The notes under the pieces were generated by a model, which saw nothing but the letters and a program-made list of their open reading frames with translations, searched no databases and was not told the DNA's origin. Positions 21,639 to 32,780 of a DNA stretch of 64,000 nt are shown here, in pieces; the first letter of the stretch is position 1, and every line of letters begins with the position of its first letter. Location: assembly GCF_910592395.1 (NCBI RefSeq), contig NC_088319.1, forward strand, positions 4,404,001-4,468,000, given 5' to 3'. The stretch comes from Lineus longissimus (Eukaryota; Nemertea; Pilidiophora; Heteronemertea; Lineidae). A program made the translations under genes and the position numbers.

Positions 21639-24600
21639 ATGAATCAACATGTTGATAACACATACCTTTCTACCAATGAGCTAAAGGTTTTGGCCTTTAG
21701 ACACAGGATTAAGAATTATGGTTCTTTGTCAAGAGCTACATTGTTAGAAAAACTTGATACAATCCCTAATATTTGGAATGAGGGAGTGAAGATTGAAAAA
21801 CCTATCTCACAACTCACACAAATTGAAAAGAGGGTGTTGGCTCAACGGGTTGGAATTAAAAATAACAGAAAAATCCCTCAAGAAAAACTGAATGAAATGT
21901 TAGAGAACATACGTGTTCAAGACATTCAACCTAAACCAGTCAAACAAAAATTATCTATCAAACAACCTTTGCTAGCACAATCGAAAGCAGGTGGGTATCG
22001 TAATTACCACCATCTATCCATAGAAAAATTGAAAGCGTTATTATCTAAACCACCAATTAAACGTATTTTAAAATCTGATCTCATTCAAAAAGCGAAAGAA
22101 ATTGGTATCGAAGTAAAAACCAATATGAAAAAAGCTTTCCTTCAACATCTCATTGAGCAGCATGAAGGATTTAAAGAGTTGAAAAATTACAAGTCAGCCT
22201 TTAAAGGTTTTGCAAACCACTATAGAATGAACGGTTTGCCTAAAATTGGGATACAGCCCTTCCTTGAGAAAGTTGAAACTACCTTACAAGATAAAATTAA
22301 GGAAGAATCACAGAAGAGCAGTTTAAAAATTACCATTATTTTACACATTTTGATGAAACGTAAAGGCCAAGAACAAGAATTTGAATTAAGATCACGACAT
22401 ATCATAGGTTACAAAGAAGATCTGAATTATCCACAAATGATTGATGATATGTTAAAAGAGTTGAAAAATCTCATTCAAAAAGGAAGTAATTGGAAATTTG
22501 TAGAAATCACTAAATTAGATGTCGATCCACACTGTCAAGTACCAACCGCTCGGAGGTTCAAGCTACATTGAGCTTCCAACTCAAATCAAGGCTAAAAAAG
22601 CAGTCATTAATGTTAAAAATCAAGATCAGAAGTGTTTTAGATATGCAGTTGAATCTGCTCTTCTAAACTTGGAGAAAAACGCAGAACGCGTTTCAAATTA
22701 TAACAAACCTGAGTTTGATCACATGTTCAAAGATCTTGAGTATCCTGTCAAAATAAAAGATATAGCTATCTTTGAGAAAAATAACCCAGAGATTGCAATC
22801 AATGTGTTTAGCTATATTTTAAAGGAGGGAGCTAATAAACCTTTCCTTGTTATTTCACCAGTGTACAATTCAGATAAAATAGTTGAGGGAGATAAGTATA
22901 TCAATCTGCTTTATTACAAACAGGAGGATGACATGGTAGAACATGAAAAAATAGAAGATGTTTCTGACCATACCAATTATCACTATGCATGGATCAAACA
23001 TTTCTCAAGACTTGTTAGTGCATTTCATTCAAAACAAAAAGCAGCAGTTCAAATTTGCTACAGATGTTTGAAAGTTGTATCAGCAAGTACAAAGGAGCTT
23101 CGTGACAAACGGTTTCAAGAACACATGGAACATTGTAAAAAATATGAGATGTCAAATATTTCAATGCCAAAAGAAGGTAAAAATACATTAGCATTTTAAC
23201 AATTTGATGCGATGGTAAAACATCCTATAATAATCATAGCAGATTTCGAATCCTATTTAAAACCCATACAAAAAAAATTGGGTGAAAAAACAATTCAATC
23301 CCACGAGCATATTCCAAACAGCTATGCGTTTTTAGTACAATTTGATCAAGAACAAATTCAAGAAAAAAATCGCATGTATACATATGTGCAAGAAAATGAA
23401 GATGTAAATATTGCAGCACATTTTGTAGAAAAAATTGAAGAACTGTGTACAATGCTTGCATCAAATTATATGTTTAAAAATACACCAGATGAAGCTACAT
23501 CCCCAAAATTTATCCCTGTTTATTTTCACAACCTTTCAGGATATGACACACATTTATTTGTGACAGAATTAAAAGGAAGATTGAATGTCATCGCGTCAAA
23601 CTCTGAAAATTATATATCATTCAGTAAATTTATTGATGTAGAGGAAAAATCCATTGAAATTCGCTTCCTAGATTCTTATAGGTTAATGCAATCATCTTTA
23701 GACGTTCTTGGGAAAAATTTACCGGATAAGGACAAGATAAATTTGAAGCATCATTTTAAAGATAAATTTGACTTGGTGAATCAGAAGGGATTTTATCCCT
23801 ACGAGTTTATAACTGACTTTGAAAAACTGCAACAGACTCAACTTCCAAAACAGCATGCATTTGATTCAGCCTTAAACAATACAAAAATTTCAGATGAACA
23901 GTATGCACATGCACAACATGTGTGGAAAACGTTCAACTGTCAAACCTTGCAAGATTACCATAAAATTTATCTTGAAACAGATGTTCTGCTACTCGCAGAC
24001 ATACTGGAAAATTTCAGGAACACGTGTATGCAGCATTATAAATTAGATCCTGCCTGGTTTTATACCTCACCAGGATTATCATGGCAAGCGATGCTTAAAA
24101 TAACAAACATTCAATTAGAACTTTTAACAGATTCTGACATGTACATGTTTTTCGAAGAAGGCATTAGAGGTGGAATGTGTATGGCTACTCATCGCTATGC
24201 CAAAGCAAATAATCCACTCCTGAAAGACTATGATGAAAAACAACCTACAAGCTATATTTCCTACTTGGATGCGAATAACTTGTATGGAGTGGCTATGGAT
24301 CAAAAACTACCGTATCAACATTTCAAATGGATGAAGGATTTTGACCAGTGGCAAGACATCCCCTGCACATTAGAGGTTGATTTAGACTATCCAGACCATC
24401 TTCATCAGCTTCATAATGATTACCCATTAGCAGCTGAACATTTGAATGGAAAGTTAATCCCAAATTTACAACACAAAACGAAATTCATCCTCCACCATAC
24501 TATGTTAAAATTTTATCTGACACAAGGATTAATCCTCAAAAAGATACATAGAGGCATCTCATACGAAGAAACTGACTTTTTGAAGCAGTATATTAACCTT

Positions 24601-25419
24601 AACACAACCTTAAGAGCCAAAGCAAAAAATGGCTTTGAAAAAGATTTCTTCAAACTCATGAATAATAGTGTATTTGGTAAAACCATGGAAAATGTGAGAC
24701 TACGAGAAAATATTACATTAGCTACTAATGCAAATCAACTTAGGAAATGTGTAAATTCAAACAACTATCGTTCGCATAAAATTTTTAATAAAAATCTGGT
24801 GATGGTCCAACGTCAAAAATCTGATATTTATTTGTGTAAACCTATTTATATTGGTCAAGCGATCTTAGATTTATCCAAACAACACATGTACAATTTTCAC
24901 TATAATCATATGATGAAAAAGTATGGACACAAAGCAAAATTACTCTACACAGATACAGATTCATTAGTCTACCATATCGAAACCCATGATCTGTACCAAG
25001 ATTTTCAAAAAGATGCAGAGCTGTATGACTTTTCAAATTTTCCAAAAGATCATGCACTGTTTTCAGACATGAATAAAAAAGTCCTTGGAAAATTTAAGGA
25101 TGAAGAAGCAGGGCATGTCATCAGTGAATTTATCGCCTTAAGGTCTAAATTGTATTACTATGTCACTGATAAAACACAAATTAAGAAGTGCAAAGGTGTC
25201 AAGAAGAATGTCATTGACAAGGATATTACCTTCGAAGAATACAAGCAAGTGTTATTAGAAAAAATTCCCATTGAAAAACAAATGACTGTGTTCAGAAGTA
25301 GAAATCATCAGCTTTTCACAGAAAAAGTTACAAAAGTAGCATTGGATGCAGCGGATGATAAGAGGATGATTCAAGCTGATGGTATTTCAACCTTAGCTTT
25401 AGGTCATTATAAAAGTTGA
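21639..25419 (+). pseudogene. P1 protein-primed DNA polymerase B (broken)
   Basis: Three pieces make one gene: 21639-22571, 22519-23199 and 23212-25419. A frameshift lies near 22510, and an in-frame TAA at 23197-23199 separates the last two, which share a frame. Domains in order: helical SAP-like N-terminal part, a LGGSSYIELP segment near the shift, 3'-5' exonuclease (IADFES at about 23240, YFHNLSGYD at about 23530), palm motif A (LDANNLYG), motif B (KLMNNSVFGKT) and motif C (YTDTDS, about 24950). It would replicate the element from a terminal protein primer. The zinc insert that P2 has before the FHNL motif is absent. Inactive as it stands. Confidence 0.92.
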
Positions 25420-25442
25420 AAAAATTTAAAATGTTAAAATAA

Positions 25443-26794
25443 ATGAACTTCCCAGAGTTTTTAAAATATAAGTCAAATGTACAATATCCTTTGAACTATA
25501 AGAATAATTCTTTAACCAAAGATCCTTTTATCCATCAACAGATTACTGTGGACACGCTCGCTGCTAGCGCTCATCAAAAAAGTTTCAACTATGATACGAT
25601 TGATATTTTTCCTGATAAGATCCCTCCAAGAATATTTTCACAGTATGCACAAGTACAAGAGTACTTAAAAAATGCAACCATGGATAACTGGGAAAACCAA
25701 TTTAAATTTGCACTATTTTGTTCCACGTCTGGCTGTGGCGTATCATGGCATAATCATATTAATCATCAGGATCCTTTAGTACAAAGTATCTTTAGATTTC
25801 ATGTCTACTTTACCCTTCGAAAAATTTTGCACCAACTTAAAATCCCTTTACCAGGAAATCCTGATTTTAATTCAAAAAAGAATCCCTATCATAAGCAAGC
25901 GTATGAAAATTTAAAACTTGAATTTGGTTCGGTTGACTTTAATTATTTTCATCAAGGAAAAATGAAAGCATTAGATATTATGATGGATAATGGAAACTAT
26001 TATTTAAGTGACCCTAGTAAGTTTCCGTTTAATGCAGACAAAAAAGGATATGTCTATGCAGACCATCACAGGCTTTATATTGATACATTATCGTTCATTT
26101 ATTCAGACGATTGGACCAATTTCATCGCTTTAGATGGACAAGGATTGACTAAAGCAGGCATGAGTAGGATCAATGAATCGATTAGAACGTATGTGTATTG
26201 CATCCTGGGTGCACAAACCATGATCAGACAAGATATTTTAGACTCCTTAGATGCACAAAACAGTTTGGAATTTTAGTGGAAGATGCGATCCAAGGTCAAA
26301 CGTTAGTCGATTCCATCAAAACATTTCAGACTGCTAGTATTTTAATTCGATCTAAACAATCGTATGCGAACGCCTTAGAAAAAGTAGGTACACGACTAGA
26401 TTTTGCTATAGGCTTAGGGTTACAACTTGTACCGAGTCATATAAGTTTACATATTGGTACGATTGAAGGGTATAATAATTCTCTGTTAACTGCCACGGAA
26501 AATACAAATTTTGGTATCAACACGCATATCAATGTTAGAAAAAAGCGTCAAGCGCTAGCGACGAGTGTGGCGAGCGCAGCGAGCGCAGCGAGTGTGTCAA
26601 AAACAACTATAACACCAACACCAACACTAACTATAACACCCACACCAAAAACAACTATAACATCAACACCAACACCAACACCAACACCACAAACTCGTTC
26701 TCCAAATTTGGAGAACGAACAACCTGAAACAATTCATACAAATTTTACAACACGTTTAGTAGCACTTGCATTGTTATTGCAGTATTTTTTATAA
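25443..26794 (+). pseudogene. P1 GCGVS membrane-anchored protein (frameshifted)
   Basis: Counterpart of the intact 452-aa protein at 38067-39425. Shared landmarks are QFKFALFCSTSGCGVS, FRFHVYF, RINESIRTYVYCILGAQ and a TRLDFAI-like stretch. The frame changes near 26260. Residues about 37-43 are encoded by a micro-repeat (25552-25573). The second part carries a long micro-repeat (26549-26596) and a Thr/Pro linker, then a short hydrophobic C-terminal helix. Conserved in Polintons, role unknown; the tail anchor suggests a surface or membrane protein. Confidence 0.75.
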
Positions 26795-26799
26795 AATAA

Positions 26800-27801
26800 A
26801 TGGAAGATGTCTATAAAAAATACAAGTATCCAAGCATCATGAAATTTTATAGCATTATGAAAAAAATTGATCCTCATGTAACATTTGAGGATGTAGATCA
26901 ATTTGTAAAATCACAAAAAAGTTTTCAACTCCATAAAAAATCTAGAAAACAAATCCAAGGACATATTATAGCCTATCGTGAAAATGCATTATGGTTTATG
27001 GATCTTCTTGACCTCACAAATTATTCAAGACAAAATAAAGGTTATAAGTGGATTTTACTTGCTATTGATACATTTACTAGGAAAGCATACGCTTCTGCGT
27101 TGAAAAATATAACAAAATTTGAAGTGAAAAAAGGGTTTGAGGAGATTTACACAGACTCTGGTGACATCGAATTAATTATTACAGATTCTGGAAATGAATT
27201 TCTGAATAAACCGGTACAAGATCTTTTAAAAGAATTAAAGATCAGACATGGTACAGTGGACATAGGAGATCATAATGCGCTAGGTTTAATTGATAGACTT
27301 TGCAGAACCATGAAAGAAAAAATATTTAAGGATTTTACAGAACGAAATTCAGTGGTATGGGTGGATCAACTGGATGATTATCTGTATGCCTACAATCATT
27401 CACCTCATAGAGGTATTTTAGGATATACACCACAGGAAGCGAATGACCATGATACAGAATTAGTTGCACTCAATGTAGAGAAAAGTATGTCAGTGGAACA
27501 ACCGTTTAAGATGGGTGACCTTGTGATGAAAAAATTAAAGCAACCTCTCTTTACCAAAGGGTTTAAAAGAATCTGGACGTTGAAAACCTACACCATAAAA
27601 AGTATTGAAGGAATTCATGCACAATTGAATGATGATTCTAGAGTCAGATTAGATGCCTTACAAAAAATAACAAAGGATTTTGAAGACACAGAAGAAAATG
27701 AAGCGTTAGCGACGAGCGTAGCGAGTGTGGATAAAGACATAAAAATTGAAAAGATCATTCAACACAAAGAAGGATTAGATCCTGAAAATATAATGGACTA
27801 A
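26800..27801 (+). CDS. P1 retroviral-type integrase
   Basis: Intact 333-aa rve-family integrase that would insert the Polinton. Catalytic Asp in WFMDLLDL (about 68) and Asp in IITDSGNEF (about 127). The third acidic residue, 35 positions further on, is Asp in ALGLIDRL instead of Glu. Such ALGxID sequences occur in one Polinton integrase branch as I recall, so it may still be active. A C-terminal SH3-like part follows (FKMGDLVMKK). There is no chromodomain. Residues about 301-310 come from a GC-rich micro-repeat (27700-27730). The start is ATAAATG. Confidence 0.88.
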   Translation: MEDVYKKYKYPSIMKFYSIMKKIDPHVTFEDVDQFVKSQKSFQLHKKSRKQIQGHIIAYRENALWFMDLLDLTNYSRQNKGYKWILLAIDTFTRKAYASALKNITKFEVKKGFEEIYTDSGDIELIITDSGNEFLNKPVQDLLKELKIRHGTVDIGDHNALGLIDRLCRTMKEKIFKDFTERNSVVWVDQLDDYLYAYNHSPHRGILGYTPQEANDHDTELVALNVEKSMSVEQPFKMGDLVMKKLKQPLFTKGFKRIWTLKTYTIKSIEGIHAQLNDDSRVRLDALQKITKDFEDTEENEALATSVASVDKDIKIEKIIQHKEGLDPENIMD

Positions 27802-27869
27802 CGAGCGCAGCGAGTGTTGAGAAAAAAGTAAGAGGTTTATAATCTAACGACATATTATAAACATGTTAC
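27799..27869. repeat. P1 micro-repeat copy 7 and spacer
   Basis: A short copy (TAACGAGCGCAGCGAGTG, 27799-27816) overlaps the integrase stop codon and is followed by AT-rich spacer. Confidence 0.7.
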
Positions 27870-28127
27870 TCAATCTAACCATAATGAAGGTGCTAAATTT
27901 ATATTAATGGGAACATTTTTAAACCCATGTTCAGGAAGACTTACATGAAGATATCCTCCTAATCTATTCAACCAATTTTGCAAACCTTGAAAGTTTGCAT
28001 TAATGTCATCTTTTAATGAGGAATTTTCTAAAGTGGTAATTTTTTCCTTAAGTTCTTTAATGTCATTTTCTAATGCATTAATGTCATCGGGTTTCACGTT
28101 AAACTTAATCGTACACAGGTTAGTCAT
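27870..28127 (-). CDS. P1 small coiled-coil protein, 85 aa
   Basis: Central heptad-like stretch (ALENDIKELKEKITTLENS) flanked by short beta-like ends. The start is ATAAATG, and it is divergent from the MCP gene 32 bp away. No family was recognised; such short coiled-coil proteins next to capsid genes could be structural. Confidence 0.5.
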   Translation of the reverse strand: MTNLCTIKFNVKPDDINALENDIKELKEKITTLENSSLKDDINANFQGLQNWLNRLGGYLHVSLPEHGFKNVPININLAPSLWLD

Positions 28128-28159
28128 TTATTTAAAAAAAAATTTTTCCTTTAAATAAA

Positions 28160-28815
28160 ATGGAAACTTCTTATGGACGTTATCTTGATCCTTACAGATC
28201 AGCCAAGTATCCCAAAGGCTTAAAAGCCAAACGGAATTATGAGGTGATCACCCATAATCCTAATTCTGTCAATCCAGGAGAAACACTTTATGTGAAAATA
28301 CCTAAGCTTGAAAAAGGACAAGTGATTGTCCCTGAAAGCATGAAACTCACGTTTAAACTTTCTACCACGTCAAAAGTAAGTAATGCAGCCAATGCTGCAG
28401 CTGCTACATTTGTGGCTAATGTAGGTCGAAATATTGTAGAAAGAATCACCACATCATTGGGTGGTAAAACCATGAGTGAGGTTGATGAAGCCTTCATCTA
28501 CAACACCTTCAAGGATTTTTGGCTCACTGAAAAACAGCGAAAAAAATCGAGTACAACAAGGGATTGTGAAAGATCAGAGAAAAGATGGCATTAAAACTGC
28601 CTTTGAGGATCGTTACTGCATTCCCATAGAATCAGAACTATTTGATTCCCATACCCCCTTTTATCCCTCAGCGATTTTGGAATCCATTGAGTAAAACATC
28701 AAATTCAATGAGGCTAAATATGTGGTGGCAGGAACGGCTACGAATAAAACCTATGCTCTGACGGATATTCAGCTTGAATATGAAACAGTCACCTCAGATG
28801 TCTACTATAATGTCG
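28160..28815 (+). pseudogene. P1 major capsid protein, 5' part only
   Basis: The N-terminal part of a Polinton double jelly-roll MCP: THNPNSVNPGETLYVKIPKL, GQVIVPESMKLTF, VGRNIVERITTSLGG, and YNTFKDFWLTEKQR. The frame shifts in an A7 run (28540-28546), goes on with DRYCIPIESELFDS, meets TAA at 28692-28694, and continues in that frame with YALTDIQLEYETV until homology stops near 28815. Roughly the first 210-220 codons of a gene normally over twice that length remain. The rest was lost at the junction with the otopetrin gene. Confidence 0.85.
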
Positions 28816-28820
28816 TATAT

Positions 28821-31490
28821 TTAATAATAAGCAAATGTTGCGAGGAAGTCCTCTCTCCGCGTGCCCAGCTGCCCAGCGTTCTTGACTTCCCGTCTCCACA
28901 GCATGAGCTTTGCCAATGACATGGTGCAGTGGAATCGATAGTAAATGACAAACGGATACAACACGTAGACTACTACCTTCCAGGTCGCATCGTCATAGTA
29001 CAGCACTTGCGAGAAGTTGACCTGCAAGAAAGAAATAGCAAGGTCAAGGTCACGATGAAGGTCAAGGTCGGTGATATCAAGGGCGAGGCCGATACACTGC
29101 GTTCGGAGTGTAACTTAGGGATACTTCGGGGGAACCGTGATAGCAAGTTCGGGACACTTTAAAAGTGCCGCCGCGCAAACGAGCGAACATGCGATTATGA
29201 TCACATGCAACAAAAAACCTCTCGTTTGAGCGGGTCATCGCTGGCCGGTGTTGTGTGCCTGCGACAAGAATCGGTGATTGGGTGATTTACAATTAGGATT
29301 CGATTAGGATTAAACCCAGCGATTACCAGTTCACAAGCAGACGAGCTATCTTTTTATCGTTTATCGCAACGATAATTGTTGCAGGTTGCAGCATTAAAAA
29401 TTGCTTGTTTGCGGGGCGCTTTAGTGATCGATGGAGCCCTTTGAGTTAAACACTCCGCCTAATAGTAATATCAGAGACTTACAGTTAGGGGGGATTACGA
29501 AAACTCCAATTAATGAAAGCTGACCTACCTTGGGGTACTTCATCTCCACCACAGTCCCGAGGAGCCACTGGGAGAAGTTCGCGGCCATCAGGAATGTGGT
29601 AAACTGCATTGCGGTCGAGGAGGCAATGACGTCATCGGGCCAGTTCCGTTTCATAATCCAGTGGATTCTCAAAACGAGGTTTGTCTGAATGGCGGCTTGC
29701 GCAATGTAGAGCAATGCATTGAAGAAATCGAGGATATTTTGTACCTCGAGGGTGAACTCATGATCGGCAATGAAACGTGCGTCCATTTTAGTTGAATTCG
29801 GTGCCAGTATCAAAAGGTCGAGCGCAGCGACCCCTTCAATAACTCGATATAAGAATATGATGAAAGCCGATATGATGAGAACGATTGATCCGACCGACAG
29901 AGTCTGCTTAACTTTCGGACCGGTCTGAAGCTTCCTGCGGCTAATCTCTGCTAGGAAGACGGACGTGATTACCATGAGAGACATTTTGGCGGTGCTAATG
30001 ACGTAGAGGGGTGTAAACAACTTCCTCCGCATGTCTCTTGACTGTAGCAACAGAGACATGACAGTCTCCACGCAGAGAAGGGCGAGACTGGCGAATGCAA
30101 TGAAACCACATCCGTTGTCCGGGCCGTAAATTTGCCGCGGTCTTGGATCAAGGCATCCCCGACACTGATCGCGGCAACACGGGAATGAACACCCGGCTTC
30201 CTGGCTATCGGAGGCAGGCCCCCGCGGACTCGTGTGATTCCCGTCCATTGACCCGTAGCCTTCGGATTCGCCCACTTGATCGTGTCTCGAGGTTGTTGAT
30301 ACCGCAATATCTGGAGAATCCGCTTCGTTGTCCCAACCGAATGATGCGATTCTTTCGAAAGTTCTATCAGTCGTAAGACTGATATCAAAATCCGAGTCAT
30401 TTTCTTCAATTTCATTTTCAAACGCAGTCTCTTCATTTTCTAACAGACGCCTCCTCTCTTATGACGTCATATCATCCCCGTCAGGGGGAGCCTCCGATAA
30501 ATTCGATGCGGACATGATAGAGACATGTGGATGAATTCGTTGCGATCTTATTCGGCGCCTTCTGCGACATTTCCTTGTAGATGTTGCGTCATTCTTCAAC
30601 TTATCATTTGAGAACAGTTTCCAAAGAATGAGATTGAGGGTGGTCGCCATTGTGCAGAATTCAGAATGAAACGGGTAGAGATATGGCCCGATTTTTATTG
30701 CCGCTTTGTCCATGTGGGTTCGGTCGTTGATGCAGTCATACTGATGTTGGAAGCTGGCTTTCTCCGCCGTCGAGGCATTCGCGGGTAACGACGGACTCAC
30801 ACAGTACACGCCATGTACACCTTTATTGGCCGATTTTACTTCTTGCAAGGCGTTGAAAATCACGAACGTGAAATTCATAATTGAGTTCACAATATAGACG
30901 TTCCGGCTGGTGTTCGATCGGCCATATTTGACATACATCTCGCTCTCAGATATTAGGAACGTGGCCTTGTTGCCCATGAATAGCATTTTTGCTATCTTAT
31001 TGATTACAGTCACCATTCTTTCCTTTTGGTAACAGTTATCAGCTAGGAACACGTCCATGCAACTCACAAGCCCTATTGTGGAAACACAGTCAAACATAAT
31101 GGCACCTATGAGAAAAATTACCAACCCGCATTTCGCAATACAGGAAATGACAGCTCGGTTTTTTCGATGCGCATGCGTGGATTGTCTTGCTTCCTGTTGT
31201 ATTTCCCAGCTACTGGTCTGGCGTGGGATAAGATAACGAAGCATGCAAATGACACAAATGAAAAGAAGAAGTGTCATGTACAGAACTAGGCTGAAGTTTG
31301 ATGTCAGGTACCGATTTCGCTTTGAACTGATCCAGTAGGAGAAGACGTACGCGACTGAGAAGGCCAGCAGCACGGCGGAAGTGATGAAGTAGGTGGAACG
31401 TTCCACCGCCATTTTGGTCAATATGTTGATGCGGTGCAGGGTCGTTAAGCGATTGGCGTTGAATCTGAAAAGACGAAATCTAATCGACAT
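28821..31490 (-). pseudogene. Otopetrin-like proton channel gene (in-frame stop)
   Basis: Two exons: 31490-29529 and 29021-28821, with intron 29528-29022 (donor AAG|GTAGGT, acceptor TTCTTGCAG|GT). About 720 residues with twelve hydrophobic helices: six before and six after a charged linker. Family hallmarks are GPYLYPFHSEF in helix 6 and, in the last exon, TWKVVVYVLYPFVIYYRFH in helix 12. Otopetrins conduct protons across membranes. An in-frame TAA at 30459-30461, in the linker, splits the two halves; both sides stay open in one frame and no intron to remove it was seen. The start is uncertain: TTTTCAG near 31465 may be an acceptor. Either a recent pseudogene, a null allele or a base error. 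Confidence 0.85.
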
Positions 31491-32014
31491 AAGTTATTAA
31501 AGGGAGTAGCCTACCAGAGTCCAACCTGACTCTGATGCGTTTGCGTCACCCGTATTGGATCCAGGAGTGACTTGAAGATCTCAAAACATTGCGGTCGGAT
31601 TGAGATGACCAGACTGACTCGCATGCGCTTGCGTCATCACTATTCGATCTAGGAGTACTGTGACTTAGCGATCTCAAACATTGCGGGTCAAGATGGCAGA
31701 GTCTTAAGGGTCAATGCCGGACTTAGCCGAACCAGCCTTCGTTGTGACGTACACGCTAAGCGCTTGTCTCAAGGTGCTGCCAGGCAGTGCTATTCCGTGC
31801 ACATCGACCATATCAGTGAGCGCACGCACGTGTCATTGGGATTCCCCCGCCTCTTTTGCTACATAAATATATGGGAACTGGAGGTACAAATGCTCCGTGG
31901 CCATACTTGATGAGATACAGAACTAATTGTATTCTTTACTTCTGATTGAATGAGCTCAAAAACTCATCTTACTTTTGAGTTTTTGATTTTAGTTCCATGA
32001 TATATTTTAGGAAG
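31491..32014. repeat. Spacer with an imperfect ~80-bp tandem duplication
   Basis: Copies at 31524-31594 and 31609-31687 share GCGTTTGCGTCA/GCGCTTGCGTCA, GGATCCAGGAGT/CGATCTAGGAGT and GATCTCAAAACATTGCGG. No gene was recognised upstream of the otopetrin start. Confidence 0.65.
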
Positions 32015-32506
32015 TGACTATTTGGCAAGCTCGGCTCACCAAACAGCGCCTTTTTTCTGCCCTAGATGGAGAGCCGAACTCATGCATATTCAACCATCCA
32101 GGAGCTCATTATCATTCGTGGCAACACGGTCAGCAGCACTGGAGTTACAGTGAAACGCCTTTAGAAATGCACACTAATGCATTTAACCTGCTTATCAGTT
32201 AAATCACGTTTATGACTTTTTTTGTAAATCCATACAGTCATGTACATGTACATGCTTCTTCATGGATTATTGACCAAACCCGAGTTTAGTAACAGAAATT
32301 GAATCGAGAGCGGGAAGTCGGCCATTGTTAAATATGCGCATATAAATTCGAATATGACGTCACTGTTCTCTGATTGGCCAACATGTTGTAACCTCTCCGG
32401 TTCGCCAAAGAGGGTAGTATTTTTGGCTTTTTAGTGCTGTTTGGCAAGCGGCTCTCCAAACAGGACAAAAAAAGATGCCTGTTCGGCGAGCGGCTTGCCA
32501 ATAGAC
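32015..32506. mobile_element. TIR element, about 490 bp
   Basis: The left end GACTATTTGGCAAGC is inverted at the right end (complement GTCTATTGGCAAGC). Imperfect arms of about 45 bp contain CCAAACAG and a run of T/A. Inside there is only a chance ORF (32014-32202). A nonautonomous DNA transposon. Confidence 0.65.
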
Positions 32507-32514
32507 CCGGCCTA

Positions 32515-32745
32515 TATTTTATCGTAAATACCTCAGAGCGGGCTGATTACTCTTAAGTACAATGGAACCTTCCTGAGTGGATACCTCTCTATTAAGGACA
32601 CCCTCTCTATCACGAACCCTGCATTGGTACAAAATTGGTCTTTTACAATGTATACATAAAATTTTACCTCTGTAATGAGGACATCTCTCAATTAAGGACA
32701 CCATTGGTCAGAGTGTCCCTAATAGAAAGGTCCCACTGTAAATGC
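32515..32745. repeat. Dispersed repeat with ATTAAGGACACC words
   Basis: CTCTATTAAGGACACC and CTCAATTAAGGACACC recur within the segment, with AATGAGGACATC between them, and it ends in GGTCCCACTGTA. From memory this resembles a family of short repeats frequent in marine invertebrates; no coding capacity. Confidence 0.45.
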
Positions 32746-32780
32746 AGCGGTTGCGCTTCATTTACGAGTCCCACTCTGAC

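Larger units (their letters stand above)
16128..28815. mobile_element. Polinton/Maverick 1 (P1), right-truncated
   Basis: A gene set of protein-primed PolB, rve integrase, jelly-roll penton-like protein, MCP, HNH nuclease and small membrane proteins defines a Maverick/Polinton. The limits given are the outermost recognised genes. The left terminus lies somewhere between about 15730 and 16128 and shows no confirmed TIR. The right edge cuts the MCP gene at about 28815, next to the otopetrin stop codon. ATPase and protease genes are missing. The DNA is AT-rich, and several genes carry frameshifts or nonsense codons. Confidence 0.93.

Noticed and set aside
16153-27816. CRISPR-like interpretation of the P1 micro-repeats
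   Set aside because: Copies are unevenly spaced over 12 kb, in both orientations and inside genes; no regular spacers.
16128-28815. Bacterial contamination or endosymbiont DNA suggested by the GC-rich repeats
   Set aside because: All surrounding genes are Polinton genes and the right edge joins a spliced animal otopetrin gene.
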